Shown here piece by piece: positions 38,229 to 46,909 of a stretch of 64,000 nt of DNA. Position numbers and translations under genes: made by a program. Under the pieces are notes generated by a model. That model did not search any database. It had not been told where the DNA came from and worked only from the letters and a program-made list of their open reading frames with translations. Numbering within the stretch: the stretch's first letter is position 1; every line of letters begins with the position of its first letter. This DNA comes from Sphingobacterium faecium (GTDB lineage Bacteria > Bacteroidota > Bacteroidia > Sphingobacteriales > Sphingobacteriaceae). The stretch is from positions 372,001-436,000 of the forward strand of contig NZ_QBKH01000004.1 in the NCBI RefSeq assembly GCF_003054045.1, read 5' to 3'.

Positions 38229-38842
38229 TGGATGAGTTGGATCAATTCAAAAAACAATGGCAAGAGGATAAAAACTTTATTAAAGTAGATCAATCTGATA
38301 TTAAAACCATGCTTCACAAAAGCTCTACATCGATCGTTAAATGGATATTTATGATCAGTCTGATCGAACTGAGCTTAGGTATTATTTTATCCTTATTACT
38401 GCCTAATTCAAATAGAGATGAGTTACCGTTTTTTCATTTTGTAGATTATGCTTCGGAATTAGTTTTTTATTGCGCAATAGCATATTTTATCTATAAATTC
38501 TTTAAATCATACACCAGTATCTCGAGCACCAATAGCACTAAAAACCTATTAAATAGCATCTTAGAGACAAGAAAACATGTCGAAAATTATATTAAATTCA
38601 ATATATACTTCATTATGTATTCCTTTTTCGTGGCATTTTTAGAATTAACAATACGAAAGATCGATTTAGATCATAAATGGGGATCTAATCTTCTCATGAT
38701 TATTGCTTTTGCAGTATGTATAACCTTAGTGGCATATGTGTTTATTGCAATTTTTAAATTTTATTACAAAATCGTTTACAGAAGATTACTTAGAAAACTG
38801 AATAATAACTATGAAGAATTGAATCGTTTAGAACAAGAATAA
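38228..38842 (+). CDS. Four-helix membrane protein, candidate partner of the ECF sigma factor
   Basis: A 204-aa protein. It opens with a soluble segment of about 35 residues (MDELDQFKKQWQEDK). Four predicted membrane helices follow, near 37-57, 72-92, 122-142 and 152-178, and then a charged tail. The 1-nt overlap with the sigma gene suggests an anti-sigma role, but no classic ZAS or RseA-type motif is visible. I do not recognise a named family; similar proteins sit beside sigma factors in Bacteroidota. Confidence 0.8.
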   Translation: MDELDQFKKQWQEDKNFIKVDQSDIKTMLHKSSTSIVKWIFMISLIELSLGIILSLLLPNSNRDELPFFHFVDYASELVFYCAIAYFIYKFFKSYTSISSTNSTKNLLNSILETRKHVENYIKFNIYFIMYSFFVAFLELTIRKIDLDHKWGSNLLMIIAFAVCITLVAYVFIAIFKFYYKIVYRRLLRKLNNNYEELNRLEQE

Positions 38843-38880
38843 TAAGTCTTAAGGTTTTATATTTTCTACCTGTACACACC

Positions 38881-39153
38881 ATGGAAAAAATTGCAGTCTA
38901 TTATTTTTTATTTATTAATTTCATCACCATTTTAATATTTTATATAGACAAACAAAAAGCGAAAAATAGGAGCAATAGAATCTCAGAAAAAACATTACTC
39001 ACATGTTGTATCATTGGTGGAAGCTTAGGGGGATTTGCTGCCATTTACTTATTTAGGCATAAAACAACAAAGAGAAGCTTTTTGCTTCCCTTTTATTTTA
39101 TCGCTATGCTACACATCGGATTAATCTACGGATATGCCCACTACTATGGCTAA
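38881..39153 (+). CDS. DUF1294 family membrane protein
   Basis: A 90-aa protein with helices near 3-20, 40-58 and 66-86. The DUF1294 pattern is seen as YIDKQKAKNRSNRISEKTLL, then GGSLGGFAAIYLFRHKTTKRSF. Function of the family is unknown. It is 38 nt past the sigma partner gene on the same strand and may be cotranscribed. Confidence 0.86.
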   Translation: MEKIAVYYFLFINFITILIFYIDKQKAKNRSNRISEKTLLTCCIIGGSLGGFAAIYLFRHKTTKRSFLLPFYFIAMLHIGLIYGYAHYYG

Positions 39154-39155
39154 GC

Positions 39156-40313
39156 TTAATTTTCATTCTCTTTTAATATTCTTAAAAAGTTTAAACCCAT
39201 AATTTTCGCAACATCCGAAGAGGCATAGCCTCTTTCCAGCAAAGCCCGAGTTAAATTGGGAAGCTTACTCACATCTTCCAAACCTTGCGGTGTAGATTCA
39301 ATACCATCGTAATCTGAACCAATAGCTACGTGATCAATGCCTATCTTTTTTACCAGATAATCAATATGGTCCAACAATAAGGACATGGATACATTAGCTA
39401 CATGCTTATGCTCACTTGTTAATTGCTCATACTGACTTGAAGCAGAAAGGCTATAATTACCCTGCTTTCCAAATTGTTTTTTATATAATTTCTTCACTCG
39501 CTTTTCGTAACTTTTATCCAGAAAACCAGAATAGAAATTAACGCCAACGACTCCCCTATTTTTCTTCAAAGCCTCTAATTGAGCATCCTTCAAATTTCGA
39601 AAATGAGGGGTCAATGAATAAGAATTACTATGCGAGACTAAGACCGGCTTTGTTGAGATTTCCAATACGTCATAAAACGTTTGCTCTCCCGCGTGGGATA
39701 AATCAACCATCATCCCCAGTTTATTCATCTTTCCAATGATCTCTTTTCCCAATGCAGACAATCCTTTTCCTTCCCTTGACTTCGTTTTAGACTCTTGAGC
39801 AGCAGCAGTTGCCCAAGACAAATCGTAGTTCCAAGTCAGCGTCATATATCGGGCACCTCGCCGATAAAGAGCTTCCAGATTTGAGACATCAGCCTCGATC
39901 ATATTACCCCCTTCGATACCAATCAGAGCAGCAATTTTTCCAGACTTTGTAATACGCTCGATCTCCAGGCTATTTTTAGCAAGCTCGATCTGATCTGGGT
40001 TTCGATTTAACACCTCTTCCAGAGCATCAATTTGATCATTGGCATGTTTAAAAGCTCCCGATTTCCATTTTTTATCGTCAGACCAAACGGCAAAGACTTG
40101 AACATCTACTCCCCCCGAAATCATTCTAGGAATATCCGTATGGTTCACCAGCAATTGCTTGCTGATATCATGCCCTTTTAAAATCGATGTAATAATCACA
40201 TCATTATGGCCATCAACCACAATCATCTGCTGATGAATGGATGGATAGTCTTGTGCTTTCGCGGTTGCAATTCCTGATAATATCATGGCCAATGGTAAAA
40301 CATAATTTTTCAT
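39156..40313 (-). CDS. Membrane dipeptidase (peptidase M19)
   Basis: Exported zinc dipeptidase of 385 aa, expected to split dipeptides including those with D-residues. The signal peptide ends at ATAKAQD. Metal ligands fit M19: HND in VVDGHNDV near 35, Glu in ALIGIEGGN near 138, His in VDLSHAGE near 203, His in VSHSNS near 225, and Asp in IGSDYDGIES near 328. It starts 5 nt past the serine hydrolase gene, so the two are probably one operon acting on peptides or cell-wall fragments. Confidence 0.93.
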   Translation of the reverse strand: MKNYVLPLAMILSGIATAKAQDYPSIHQQMIVVDGHNDVIITSILKGHDISKQLLVNHTDIPRMISGGVDVQVFAVWSDDKKWKSGAFKHANDQIDALEEVLNRNPDQIELAKNSLEIERITKSGKIAALIGIEGGNMIEADVSNLEALYRRGARYMTLTWNYDLSWATAAAQESKTKSREGKGLSALGKEIIGKMNKLGMMVDLSHAGEQTFYDVLEISTKPVLVSHSNSYSLTPHFRNLKDAQLEALKKNRGVVGVNFYSGFLDKSYEKRVKKLYKKQFGKQGNYSLSASSQYEQLTSEHKHVANVSMSLLLDHIDYLVKKIGIDHVAIGSDYDGIESTPQGLEDVSKLPNLTRALLERGYASSDVAKIMGLNFLRILKENEN

Positions 40314-40318
40314 AAACG

Positions 40319-42088
40319 CTATTTCTTCCCCTCATTAATCACCTCATAGATCGCATCTTGAATGCGGCTTCTAATATTAAGATTCAACAATTTCGTAGAA
40401 ACTTGTGGATGAACACGATTAGATAAAAATATATATACGAGTTGATTAGCTGGATCAATCCAAATACAAGTACCTGTATATCCCGTATGTCCATACACCG
40501 TTGGATTTGATAACTTTGAAGGGTACTCATTTTTTACATTTGGGTCCCAACGATCAAAACCCAATCCTCGACGACTAGATTCAGATTGTTTTGAAGTAAA
40601 TTGATCGACCGTTTCTGCTTTAAAATATCGCTCTCCACCATATTCGCCTTTGTTTAATAAAAGCTGCCCATAGATCGCCAAATCATTCGCTGTTGCAAAT
40701 AATCCTGCATGACCAGCGACACCCCCTGCCATAGCCGCACCCTGATCATGAACATAACCTTGCAAAAGCACCTTTCTAAAAGACGTATCCTGTTCAGTGG
40801 GTATAATCTGTGATTTTGAAAAACGTTCTCTTGGATTATATCCAGCAGTCTTCATGCCTAATGGTCCATAGAAATTATCTTGTACATAGGCTTGCATCGG
40901 TATTGCCGTTTGGTGCTCCGCGACTTCTTTCATGACATACATACTGATATCGCTATAGACATAATTGCCAACGGGCTTCACTTCAGAATTGAGCATTTCA
41001 GGCCACATCACATCGCGGTAATAGTTATTAAGCAGATAACAACTATCTGCAACCTTTACGTTATGAGTAGTCGAATAATTCCGTTGTACGTCGCCAGGCT
41101 TTAAATTTCTATAAAAAGGAATGAAAGGCGTAAATCCTGCCTCATGAAGCATCACACTTTTCAAAAGAATATCTTTTTTATTCGTTGATTTAGCCTGCCA
41201 AAGATAATCTCCGATAGGTTTGTTTAAATCAATAACCCCTTGCTCCGTCAAGCGCATGATGACCGGTGTAGTCCCGGCAATTTTACTCACTGATGCTAAA
41301 TCAAAGATGTTATGTATCGTTGTTGGTACCTCTTTACTATAAGTATGGTAACCATAACCTTTTTCAAAAATAACCTGTCCATTCTTAACCACCATGACAA
41401 CAGCCCCAGGGGTCGCTTTTTGAGCAATTGCCTCTTCAGCAATTGCATCAATTTTCTTCCCTAACTTATCGAGATTAACAGCATCATTTTTAACCAGACT
41501 GTATTGGATGCGCGTCTGGCTTGTCGCTTCTCCCATACCTTTTGTAAAAGTGGAAGAATATGTCTTCTGAAGTTTATTAACGGCAGACAATCCTCCAAAA
41601 ATTGTCATTGCTGCATTTTTTTGCGTTTCATCAGAAAGATGTGTATTCCACAAAATCGGACTTTTCAAATCATCGAGCAGAGCTAGTACATCACCCTTTC
41701 CAAAGACAGCCAGAACGATTCTTTTATTATTTCGCTCCGCTTGCTTAAGCTGTTCCACAAAAGATGTCGTCAAGTCTTCCGATTTTAATGCAACGATGAC
41801 CACATTGCTGTATTTAACCTGTTCGTCAAAGTTCTTAAAACCCACATAATTCACTGTAGCATAACGGAATAGTTGATCTTGAAATGGATTAAATAAGTTA
41901 GAGTCAGGTGTGCAGACAGCAATGTTATATTGATCCAATTTTCCAAAAGGGAGTACCGCATCAATATTATTAAACAGAACAGTTTCATTTTTAATAGAAG
42001 ATCTATACTGGGCTTTTAAATGATTTGTATGGAAATAGCCAATAGCAAAAAATCCAAGCATTAGGAGTTTTATTCTACTTATCATCAT
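40319..42088 (-). CDS. Serine hydrolase (class C beta-lactamase family) with a GH3 C-terminal-like remnant
   Basis: Exported hydrolase of 589 aa. After a signal peptide, about 35-200 resembles the second domain of GH3 enzymes (LDQYNIAVCTPDSN, VVIVALKS, KRIVLAVFGKGDVL) without any GH3 catalytic barrel. From about 215 on is a beta-lactamase-like domain with the SxxK nucleophile in LASVSKIAG near 267, Tyr in YVYSDISMYVM, and HTGYTG near the end. Bacteroidota commonly encode a roughly 1000-aa GH3-beta-lactamase fusion; this looks like that protein minus its GH3 barrel. Cell-wall recycling or peptide-ester hydrolysis are both possible. First gene of a pair with the M19 dipeptidase. Confidence 0.87.
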   Translation of the reverse strand: MMISRIKLLMLGFFAIGYFHTNHLKAQYRSSIKNETVLFNNIDAVLPFGKLDQYNIAVCTPDSNLFNPFQDQLFRYATVNYVGFKNFDEQVKYSNVVIVALKSEDLTTSFVEQLKQAERNNKRIVLAVFGKGDVLALLDDLKSPILWNTHLSDETQKNAAMTIFGGLSAVNKLQKTYSSTFTKGMGEATSQTRIQYSLVKNDAVNLDKLGKKIDAIAEEAIAQKATPGAVVMVVKNGQVIFEKGYGYHTYSKEVPTTIHNIFDLASVSKIAGTTPVIMRLTEQGVIDLNKPIGDYLWQAKSTNKKDILLKSVMLHEAGFTPFIPFYRNLKPGDVQRNYSTTHNVKVADSCYLLNNYYRDVMWPEMLNSEVKPVGNYVYSDISMYVMKEVAEHQTAIPMQAYVQDNFYGPLGMKTAGYNPRERFSKSQIIPTEQDTSFRKVLLQGYVHDQGAAMAGGVAGHAGLFATANDLAIYGQLLLNKGEYGGERYFKAETVDQFTSKQSESSRRGLGFDRWDPNVKNEYPSKLSNPTVYGHTGYTGTCIWIDPANQLVYIFLSNRVHPQVSTKLLNLNIRSRIQDAIYEVINEGKK

Positions 42089-42306
42089 GTGTTTAAAAAA
42101 AGGGTTTACGTGTAAATGTACAAATAAAAGCTATACAATCATGCACAAAAACGCACAATAAAACGTATTATATACCTGCGTTGGAGATTTCCAACAGAAG
42201 AAAAGCGATCACATGTTGAAACGAGATATAGGCCTTTATCATCTTACCAATTAGTAACTTAGATATATAAAATGAAGAATGTCACTGATATTTAACACGA
42301 TTATAA

Positions 42307-42337
42307 TTGGATACAAATGCAAATTTATCTAAGTTTG
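42307..42337 (+). promoter_or_regulatory. xseA promoter, predicted leaderless
   Basis: TTG at 42307-42309, a 20-nt spacer and the exact -7 box TAAGTTTG at 42330-42337. The box ends only 4 nt before the ATG at 42342, so transcription should begin at or next to the start codon. Confidence 0.6.
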
Positions 42338-42341
42338 ATTT

Positions 42342-43610
42342 ATGCCTGAGGTAGTAGAAGACAGAACCATTTTTTCCTTATTGGAAGTAACTCGTAGCAT
42401 TCAGAAAACTATTGCTGAGCGTTATAAGAGTCTGTATTGGATTAAAGCGGAGATGAACAAATTGAATCATTATTCGCATTCTGGACATTGTTATCCGGAA
42501 TTAGTCGAGAAAACCGAAGGGAAAATCGTGGCTGAGATTCGATCTATTTTATGGAAGGCAGATTATCACAGGATCAACAATCATTTTATTAAGATAGCTC
42601 AAGAACCTTTACGTGAAGGAATTACGATGTTATTCCAGGCGAGTATCTCCTATGATCCCATGTATGGGCTAAGTTTAAGAATTGTAGATATTGATCCGAC
42701 TTTTACTTTAGGAGAGCTCGAAAAAGAAAAATTAAATAGCATCAATAAATTAAAAGAAGAAGGTATTTTTGATATAAATAGAAATCTTCCTTTTCCAACC
42801 CTACCCAAACGATTAGCCATTATTTCGGTAGAAACCAGCAAAGGGTTATCCGATTTTTACAAAATCATCAATCAAAATCCTTGGGGATATAAAATAGAGC
42901 AAACACTTTATCCAGCATTATTACAAGGAGATAAATCAGTTCCTTCTATCATCCGGCAATTGTCCATCATAGCGGAACGTGCAGATGATTACGATGCAGT
43001 AGCTATTATTCGTGGTGGTGGCGGAGAAGTGGGCTTATCAAGTTATAACAACTACCTACTAGCTAAAGCTATTGCAATTTTTCCATTACCGGTTTTGACG
43101 GGCATTGGTCATTCCACCAATCTCACAGTAAGTGAAATGGTCGCCTATAAAAATGCCATTACTCCAAGTGAATTGGCAGATTTTTTAATTCAAAAATTTC
43201 ATAATTTCGCCATTCCCTTAGATCAATTGACTACCCGAATATTGCAAAATACAACTGCAATATTCAAAGATGAAAACGAAAAATTAAAAGCTTTTGCCTC
43301 AACGATTAAATGGTCCGCGCAGCAGTCTATTCAACAGTCCAAAGTCGATTTGACTGCTTTTGAAAAAGATCTTAAAACAAATTTAGCCTACATCTTCCGG
43401 CAGAACTATACAACGCTCGATCATCTTGAAAAAATTATCCAGCTCGCAGATCCGATTCGACTACTTAAAAAGGGATTCTCAATTACCAAAGTCAACGGAG
43501 AACTGCTGATGTCTGTAGATCAAATTAATGAGAATGATGTGCTAACAACACAAGTTTGGGATGGTGAAGTAATCAGTATGACACAAAAAATCAACAAAAA
43601 TGGAAAATAA
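42342..43610 (+). CDS. xseA: Exodeoxyribonuclease VII large subunit
   Basis: Catalytic subunit of the single-strand-specific nuclease Exo VII. An OB-fold N-terminal domain (about 10-115) precedes the catalytic domain with LPKRLAIISVETSKGLSDFYKII near 155, AIIRGGGGEVGLSSYN near 224 and PVLTGIGHSTNLT near 252, which are family motifs. A long helical region and a C-terminal beta segment follow. Its end overlaps xseB by 11 nt, the usual arrangement. Length 422 aa. Confidence 0.95.
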   Translation: MPEVVEDRTIFSLLEVTRSIQKTIAERYKSLYWIKAEMNKLNHYSHSGHCYPELVEKTEGKIVAEIRSILWKADYHRINNHFIKIAQEPLREGITMLFQASISYDPMYGLSLRIVDIDPTFTLGELEKEKLNSINKLKEEGIFDINRNLPFPTLPKRLAIISVETSKGLSDFYKIINQNPWGYKIEQTLYPALLQGDKSVPSIIRQLSIIAERADDYDAVAIIRGGGGEVGLSSYNNYLLAKAIAIFPLPVLTGIGHSTNLTVSEMVAYKNAITPSELADFLIQKFHNFAIPLDQLTTRILQNTTAIFKDENEKLKAFASTIKWSAQQSIQQSKVDLTAFEKDLKTNLAYIFRQNYTTLDHLEKIIQLADPIRLLKKGFSITKVNGELLMSVDQINENDVLTTQVWDGEVISMTQKINKNGK

Positions 43611-43815
43611 TTATACCTATACAGATGCATTTGCAGAATTAGAAAAGATCGTACAGGAAATTGAAACGGGGAATACTAATATTGATGTGTTATCTGAAAA
43701 AATAAAAAGAGCATCACAATTAATTCAAGTTTGCAGAGCACAGCTCACCTCTACAGAAGAGGAGGTCAATCTTTTATTAAAAAACTTGACCCCCGCTGAA
43801 AATGAAGAAGAATGA
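43600..43815 (+). CDS. xseB: Exodeoxyribonuclease VII small subunit
   Basis: A 71-aa helical partner of XseA. The typical YTDAFAELEKIVQEIETG and LSEKIKRASQLIQVCRAQL segments are present. It overlaps xseA by 11 nt and ends directly against the stop codon of the convergent FadR-type gene, with no bases between. Confidence 0.93.
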   Translation: MENNYTYTDAFAELEKIVQEIETGNTNIDVLSEKIKRASQLIQVCRAQLTSTEEEVNLLLKNLTPAENEEE

Positions 43816-44511
43816 TTAACGTTTCAATAATCGATAGTAATGGTTATCAAGATGCTTACGCATACCCTCTTTAAAAGATGTTACATCACCTTTTTTTAAT
43901 AATTTGATTAGATCCTTATGAGAAATGAATTCATTTGAAGTCTTATCACTATTCAATAGACCACTATCATGTACATACTGGAAGATAGGTAATAATAATT
44001 CTTGAAAATCCATTAACATCTTATTGCCAGAGATCTTATACAATTTACCATGAAAAGCCACTTCTTCTTCAATCTGAAAAGAGGTTTTATTTTTATTGTT
44101 TGATTCTACTTGAACGATTTCCTCCAATACAGCAATATCCTCAACTGTCGTGCGGTCGAAAATCAACTCTGCCATACCCACTTCAAGAGCAAGCCGCATT
44201 TCAAATATATCTTTCAGCGTATCATCATCCAACATAGTGGGATGGAAAATCTTCTTTAATGGAGATAGCAGTTGTGGATTTGTCAAAACAGCTCCTCTGT
44301 GTTTACGAGATTCTATTAAACCCACCATACGCAATCGTAATAAAGCCTCTCGAATAACAGTTCTGGAAACTCCAAAACTTTCAGACAACTCTAGTTCTTT
44401 TGGTAAAGATTCGCCTATTTGGATATTACGAGCCCTAATTAAATCAATAATATGATTTTCTACTTTGTCTACTAAACTTGATGTATCAACATTTTCAAAT
44501 TTCTCTAACAT
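43816..44511 (-). CDS. nanR: FadR-type GntR regulator, likely repressor of the nan operon
   Basis: A 231-aa regulator. An N-terminal winged helix (GESLPKELELSESFGVSRTVIREALLRLRMVGLIE at about 38-72) is joined to an all-helical FCD domain that binds the effector. FCD His and Asp candidates are in FEMRLALEVGM and VAFHGKLYKISGN. It is divergent from nanA across a 338-bp gap that contains a perfect palindrome. In other bacteria FCD regulators named NanR control sialic acid genes, so that role is inferred from position. The symbol is provisional. Confidence 0.85.
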   Translation of the reverse strand: MLEKFENVDTSSLVDKVENHIIDLIRARNIQIGESLPKELELSESFGVSRTVIREALLRLRMVGLIESRKHRGAVLTNPQLLSPLKKIFHPTMLDDDTLKDIFEMRLALEVGMAELIFDRTTVEDIAVLEEIVQVESNNKNKTSFQIEEEVAFHGKLYKISGNKMLMDFQELLLPIFQYVHDSGLLNSDKTSNEFISHKDLIKLLKKGDVTSFKEGMRKHLDNHYYRLLKR

Positions 44512-44849
44512 GGGATTTTTTATTATGATTTTTCACTTGAATCAAAGTCATTACAAATGTTACACTTTTTTTTCTCATTTACTTGCTTTACTAGAGATAA
44601 AAGAATAATTTTAATGTTTTAAATGTATGACATAATGCTTTTATTGAATACTAATAATAAGTAGGTTTATGAAACCTAGCAGTTTCTTTGCTTGAATTCA
44701 AAAACTGAAGTAATTATATGTATGATTTAATTTTTTGTGCATATCAAATAAAACTATATAAACTTAAAGTACACAGACCTAGTATAGATAAATAATGGAT
44801 ATCATCTAATACAGCTTCATAAAATTAAAAGAGATCATATTTATACCCT
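44512..44849. promoter_or_regulatory. Divergent control region of nanR and the nan operon
   Basis: 338 bp with no gene. It holds a perfect palindrome TAGGTTT-ATG-AAACCTA at 44662-44678, a good size for a FadR-type operator. A smaller ATGT-ATG-ACAT palindrome lies about 40 bp to its left. TTTCTTTG at 44683-44690 is a seven-of-eight match to the -7 box just beyond the larger palindrome. Confidence 0.5.
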
Positions 44850-45773
44850 ATGAATAATCACAAATTACAAGGCTTAATCGCAGCACCTTTTACACCATTA
44901 TTAGCGAACGGCGATATTAATATTGGCGCCATTCCTGCTTATTATCAATTGCTAAAACAGAATCAAGTTGCGGGAGCATTTATATGTGGTTCTACAGGCG
45001 AAGGGGTTTCATTAACGTTTGATGAACGAGTCGCTATTATGCAAACATGGGCCGAAGCTACACTTCAAGATAAAGATTTCAAGGTAATAACCCTTGTAGG
45101 CGGTACAAATATTAAAGAATGCTGTTTGCTTGCTGCTAAAGCAGAAGAATTTGGGCTCTTTGGTGTTGCATTCACTTCACCATTTTATTTTAAACCTGCA
45201 GATGTAAATCAGCTAGCACAATGTTGCAAAGAAATAGCTGCTGCCGCATCCAATACAGCATTTTACTATTATCATATACCGGTATTAACAGGAGGAAATT
45301 TTCCAATGATCGATTTATTGAAAGCAATAGACGATAAAATTTCCAATTTTGCAGGTATAAAATATACCCACGAGGACTTTATGGATTATTTATCATGCCT
45401 TAATTATGCCAATCACAAATATGACATGCTTTGGGGCAGAGATGAAAACATGCTATCAGCACTTGTCCTTGGAGCTAAAGGAGCCGTTGGAAGTACCTAC
45501 AATTATGCAGCACCATTATATTTAGCATTAATGGATGCTTTTAATCAAGGTGATTTTGAAAAAGCTAACACATTACAACAAAAATCAATCGATATGATCA
45601 CCCTATTAGGAAAGTATGGTGGTATATCTGTCGGTAAATCATACATGAAACTAATTGGCTTGGATTGTGGCGAATTTAGACTTCCGGTACGCAATATGAC
45701 GACAACTGATTTTGAAAAATTTAAAGCTGATGTTTCAGCATTAGATTTTCAAAGTTTCCAATCAACGCTATAA
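44850..45773 (+). CDS. nanA: N-acetylneuraminate lyase
   Basis: Cytoplasmic aldolase that splits Neu5Ac into ManNAc and pyruvate. It has the DapA/NAL TIM-barrel motif GSTGEG at about 47-52, Tyr in FYYYHIPVLTG near 137, and the Schiff-base Lys in FAGIKYTHEDF near 168. The length of 307 aa is typical. It is the first gene of a seven-gene tightly packed operon (next gene 4 nt on). The neighbours make lyase, not dihydrodipicolinate synthase, the clear call. Confidence 0.95.
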   Translation: MNNHKLQGLIAAPFTPLLANGDINIGAIPAYYQLLKQNQVAGAFICGSTGEGVSLTFDERVAIMQTWAEATLQDKDFKVITLVGGTNIKECCLLAAKAEEFGLFGVAFTSPFYFKPADVNQLAQCCKEIAAAASNTAFYYYHIPVLTGGNFPMIDLLKAIDDKISNFAGIKYTHEDFMDYLSCLNYANHKYDMLWGRDENMLSALVLGAKGAVGSTYNYAAPLYLALMDAFNQGDFEKANTLQQKSIDMITLLGKYGGISVGKSYMKLIGLDCGEFRLPVRNMTTTDFEKFKADVSALDFQSFQSTL

Positions 45774-45777
45774 CATA

Positions 45778-46890
45778 ATGAAAATCATTCCTCTTATCCT
45801 AAGTACTTTCTTATTTATGCAATGTAAAACAACAAACCGGGCAGCAAAGATCAGTTGGTCTATGGCTGATTCTTTACCCAATACCAGTAATGGTCAAGTT
45901 CAACTAGGCGTGGCTGGTCCAGTTGTTGGAATTCACCAAAATCATTTATTGATTGCGGGTGGTGCTAATTTTCCAGAAAAAATGCCTTGGGAAGGAGGGG
46001 TAAAAAAATACCAGCATTCTGCATACATCTTTTCTCTTCACGATCACAAGCTGCAATTGATAGACACCGTTTCATTTCATACTCCAACGGCTTATGCCGC
46101 AAACAGTAGTCAAGAAGAGGGCATTTATACTGCAGGAGGCGAAAATGAAATGGGAGCTTCTTCACAATTTCATCGCTATACCTGGAATAAGATAAAAAAT
46201 AATTTTGTCGCGCAACCATTAGCCGATCTACCCCTTCCCTTGAGCAATGCAAGCCTCGTCGCAGATGACCACAAATGCTATCTGATAGGTGGAGAAAATG
46301 CAAATCTGGTATCAGATAAAATATATCGCTATGACCAGAAATGGGAAGAATACATGAATTTGCCTTATACGCTAACGCATACAGTAGCACTTGTGAAAGA
46401 TCACTTTCTTTACCTGTTTGGGGGACGAACTAGACAAGTAAATGCTGTCAGTACACTATACAAGACATGCTACAAAATAAATTTAAACACAAAAGAATGC
46501 ATTCAAATTGCTGATTTACCAGAAGCTCTTTCAGCAGGCACAGGCTTCAAAGATGATAAAGGTCGCCTATTTTTAATTGGCGGAGATAATGGGATTACTT
46601 TTCACAAAGTCGAAAACCTCTTATTGGAGATTGCAAAAGAAACAGATCCGGTAAAAAAAGACAAATTAGTACAAGATAAAGCACGCGTACAGTCCAATCA
46701 TCCAGGATTCAGCAAAACGATATTACAGTATGATGAACAATCAAACACATGGCAAGTAGTTGGCAATTTGCCAGTAGGTTCACCGGTTACCACTACAGCT
46801 GTCTTTCACCAAAAACAAGTTTATATTCCATCGGGGGAAATTAAAGCAGGTATTAGATCTGCAGGAATATTGACAGGTACAATACAATAA
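45778..46890 (+). CDS. nanM: N-acetylneuraminate epimerase (cyclically permuted mutarotase, Kelch type)
   Basis: A six-bladed Kelch beta-propeller that speeds conversion of alpha-Neu5Ac, released by sialidase, to the beta form. It is 370 aa with a lipoprotein-like signal (Cys in LFLFMQCKTTN), so it is probably anchored on the periplasmic side. Kelch blades recur as HLLIAGGANFPEKMPWEGG, GIYTAGGENEMG, CYLIGGENAN, FLYLFGGRT and RLFLIGGDNG. The layout matches the cyclically permuted mutarotase subfamily found in Bacteroidota nan operons. Confidence 0.9.
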   Translation: MKIIPLILSTFLFMQCKTTNRAAKISWSMADSLPNTSNGQVQLGVAGPVVGIHQNHLLIAGGANFPEKMPWEGGVKKYQHSAYIFSLHDHKLQLIDTVSFHTPTAYAANSSQEEGIYTAGGENEMGASSQFHRYTWNKIKNNFVAQPLADLPLPLSNASLVADDHKCYLIGGENANLVSDKIYRYDQKWEEYMNLPYTLTHTVALVKDHFLYLFGGRTRQVNAVSTLYKTCYKINLNTKECIQIADLPEALSAGTGFKDDKGRLFLIGGDNGITFHKVENLLLEIAKETDPVKKDKLVQDKARVQSNHPGFSKTILQYDEQSNTWQVVGNLPVGSPVTTTAVFHQKQVYIPSGEIKAGIRSAGILTGTIQ

Positions 46891-46909
46891 CTATTATATA
46901 AACCAAATC

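Noticed and set aside
45965..46390. 141-codon minus-strand ORF inside nanM
   Set aside because: It is antisense to the Kelch repeats; composition reflects the repeat and not a protein.
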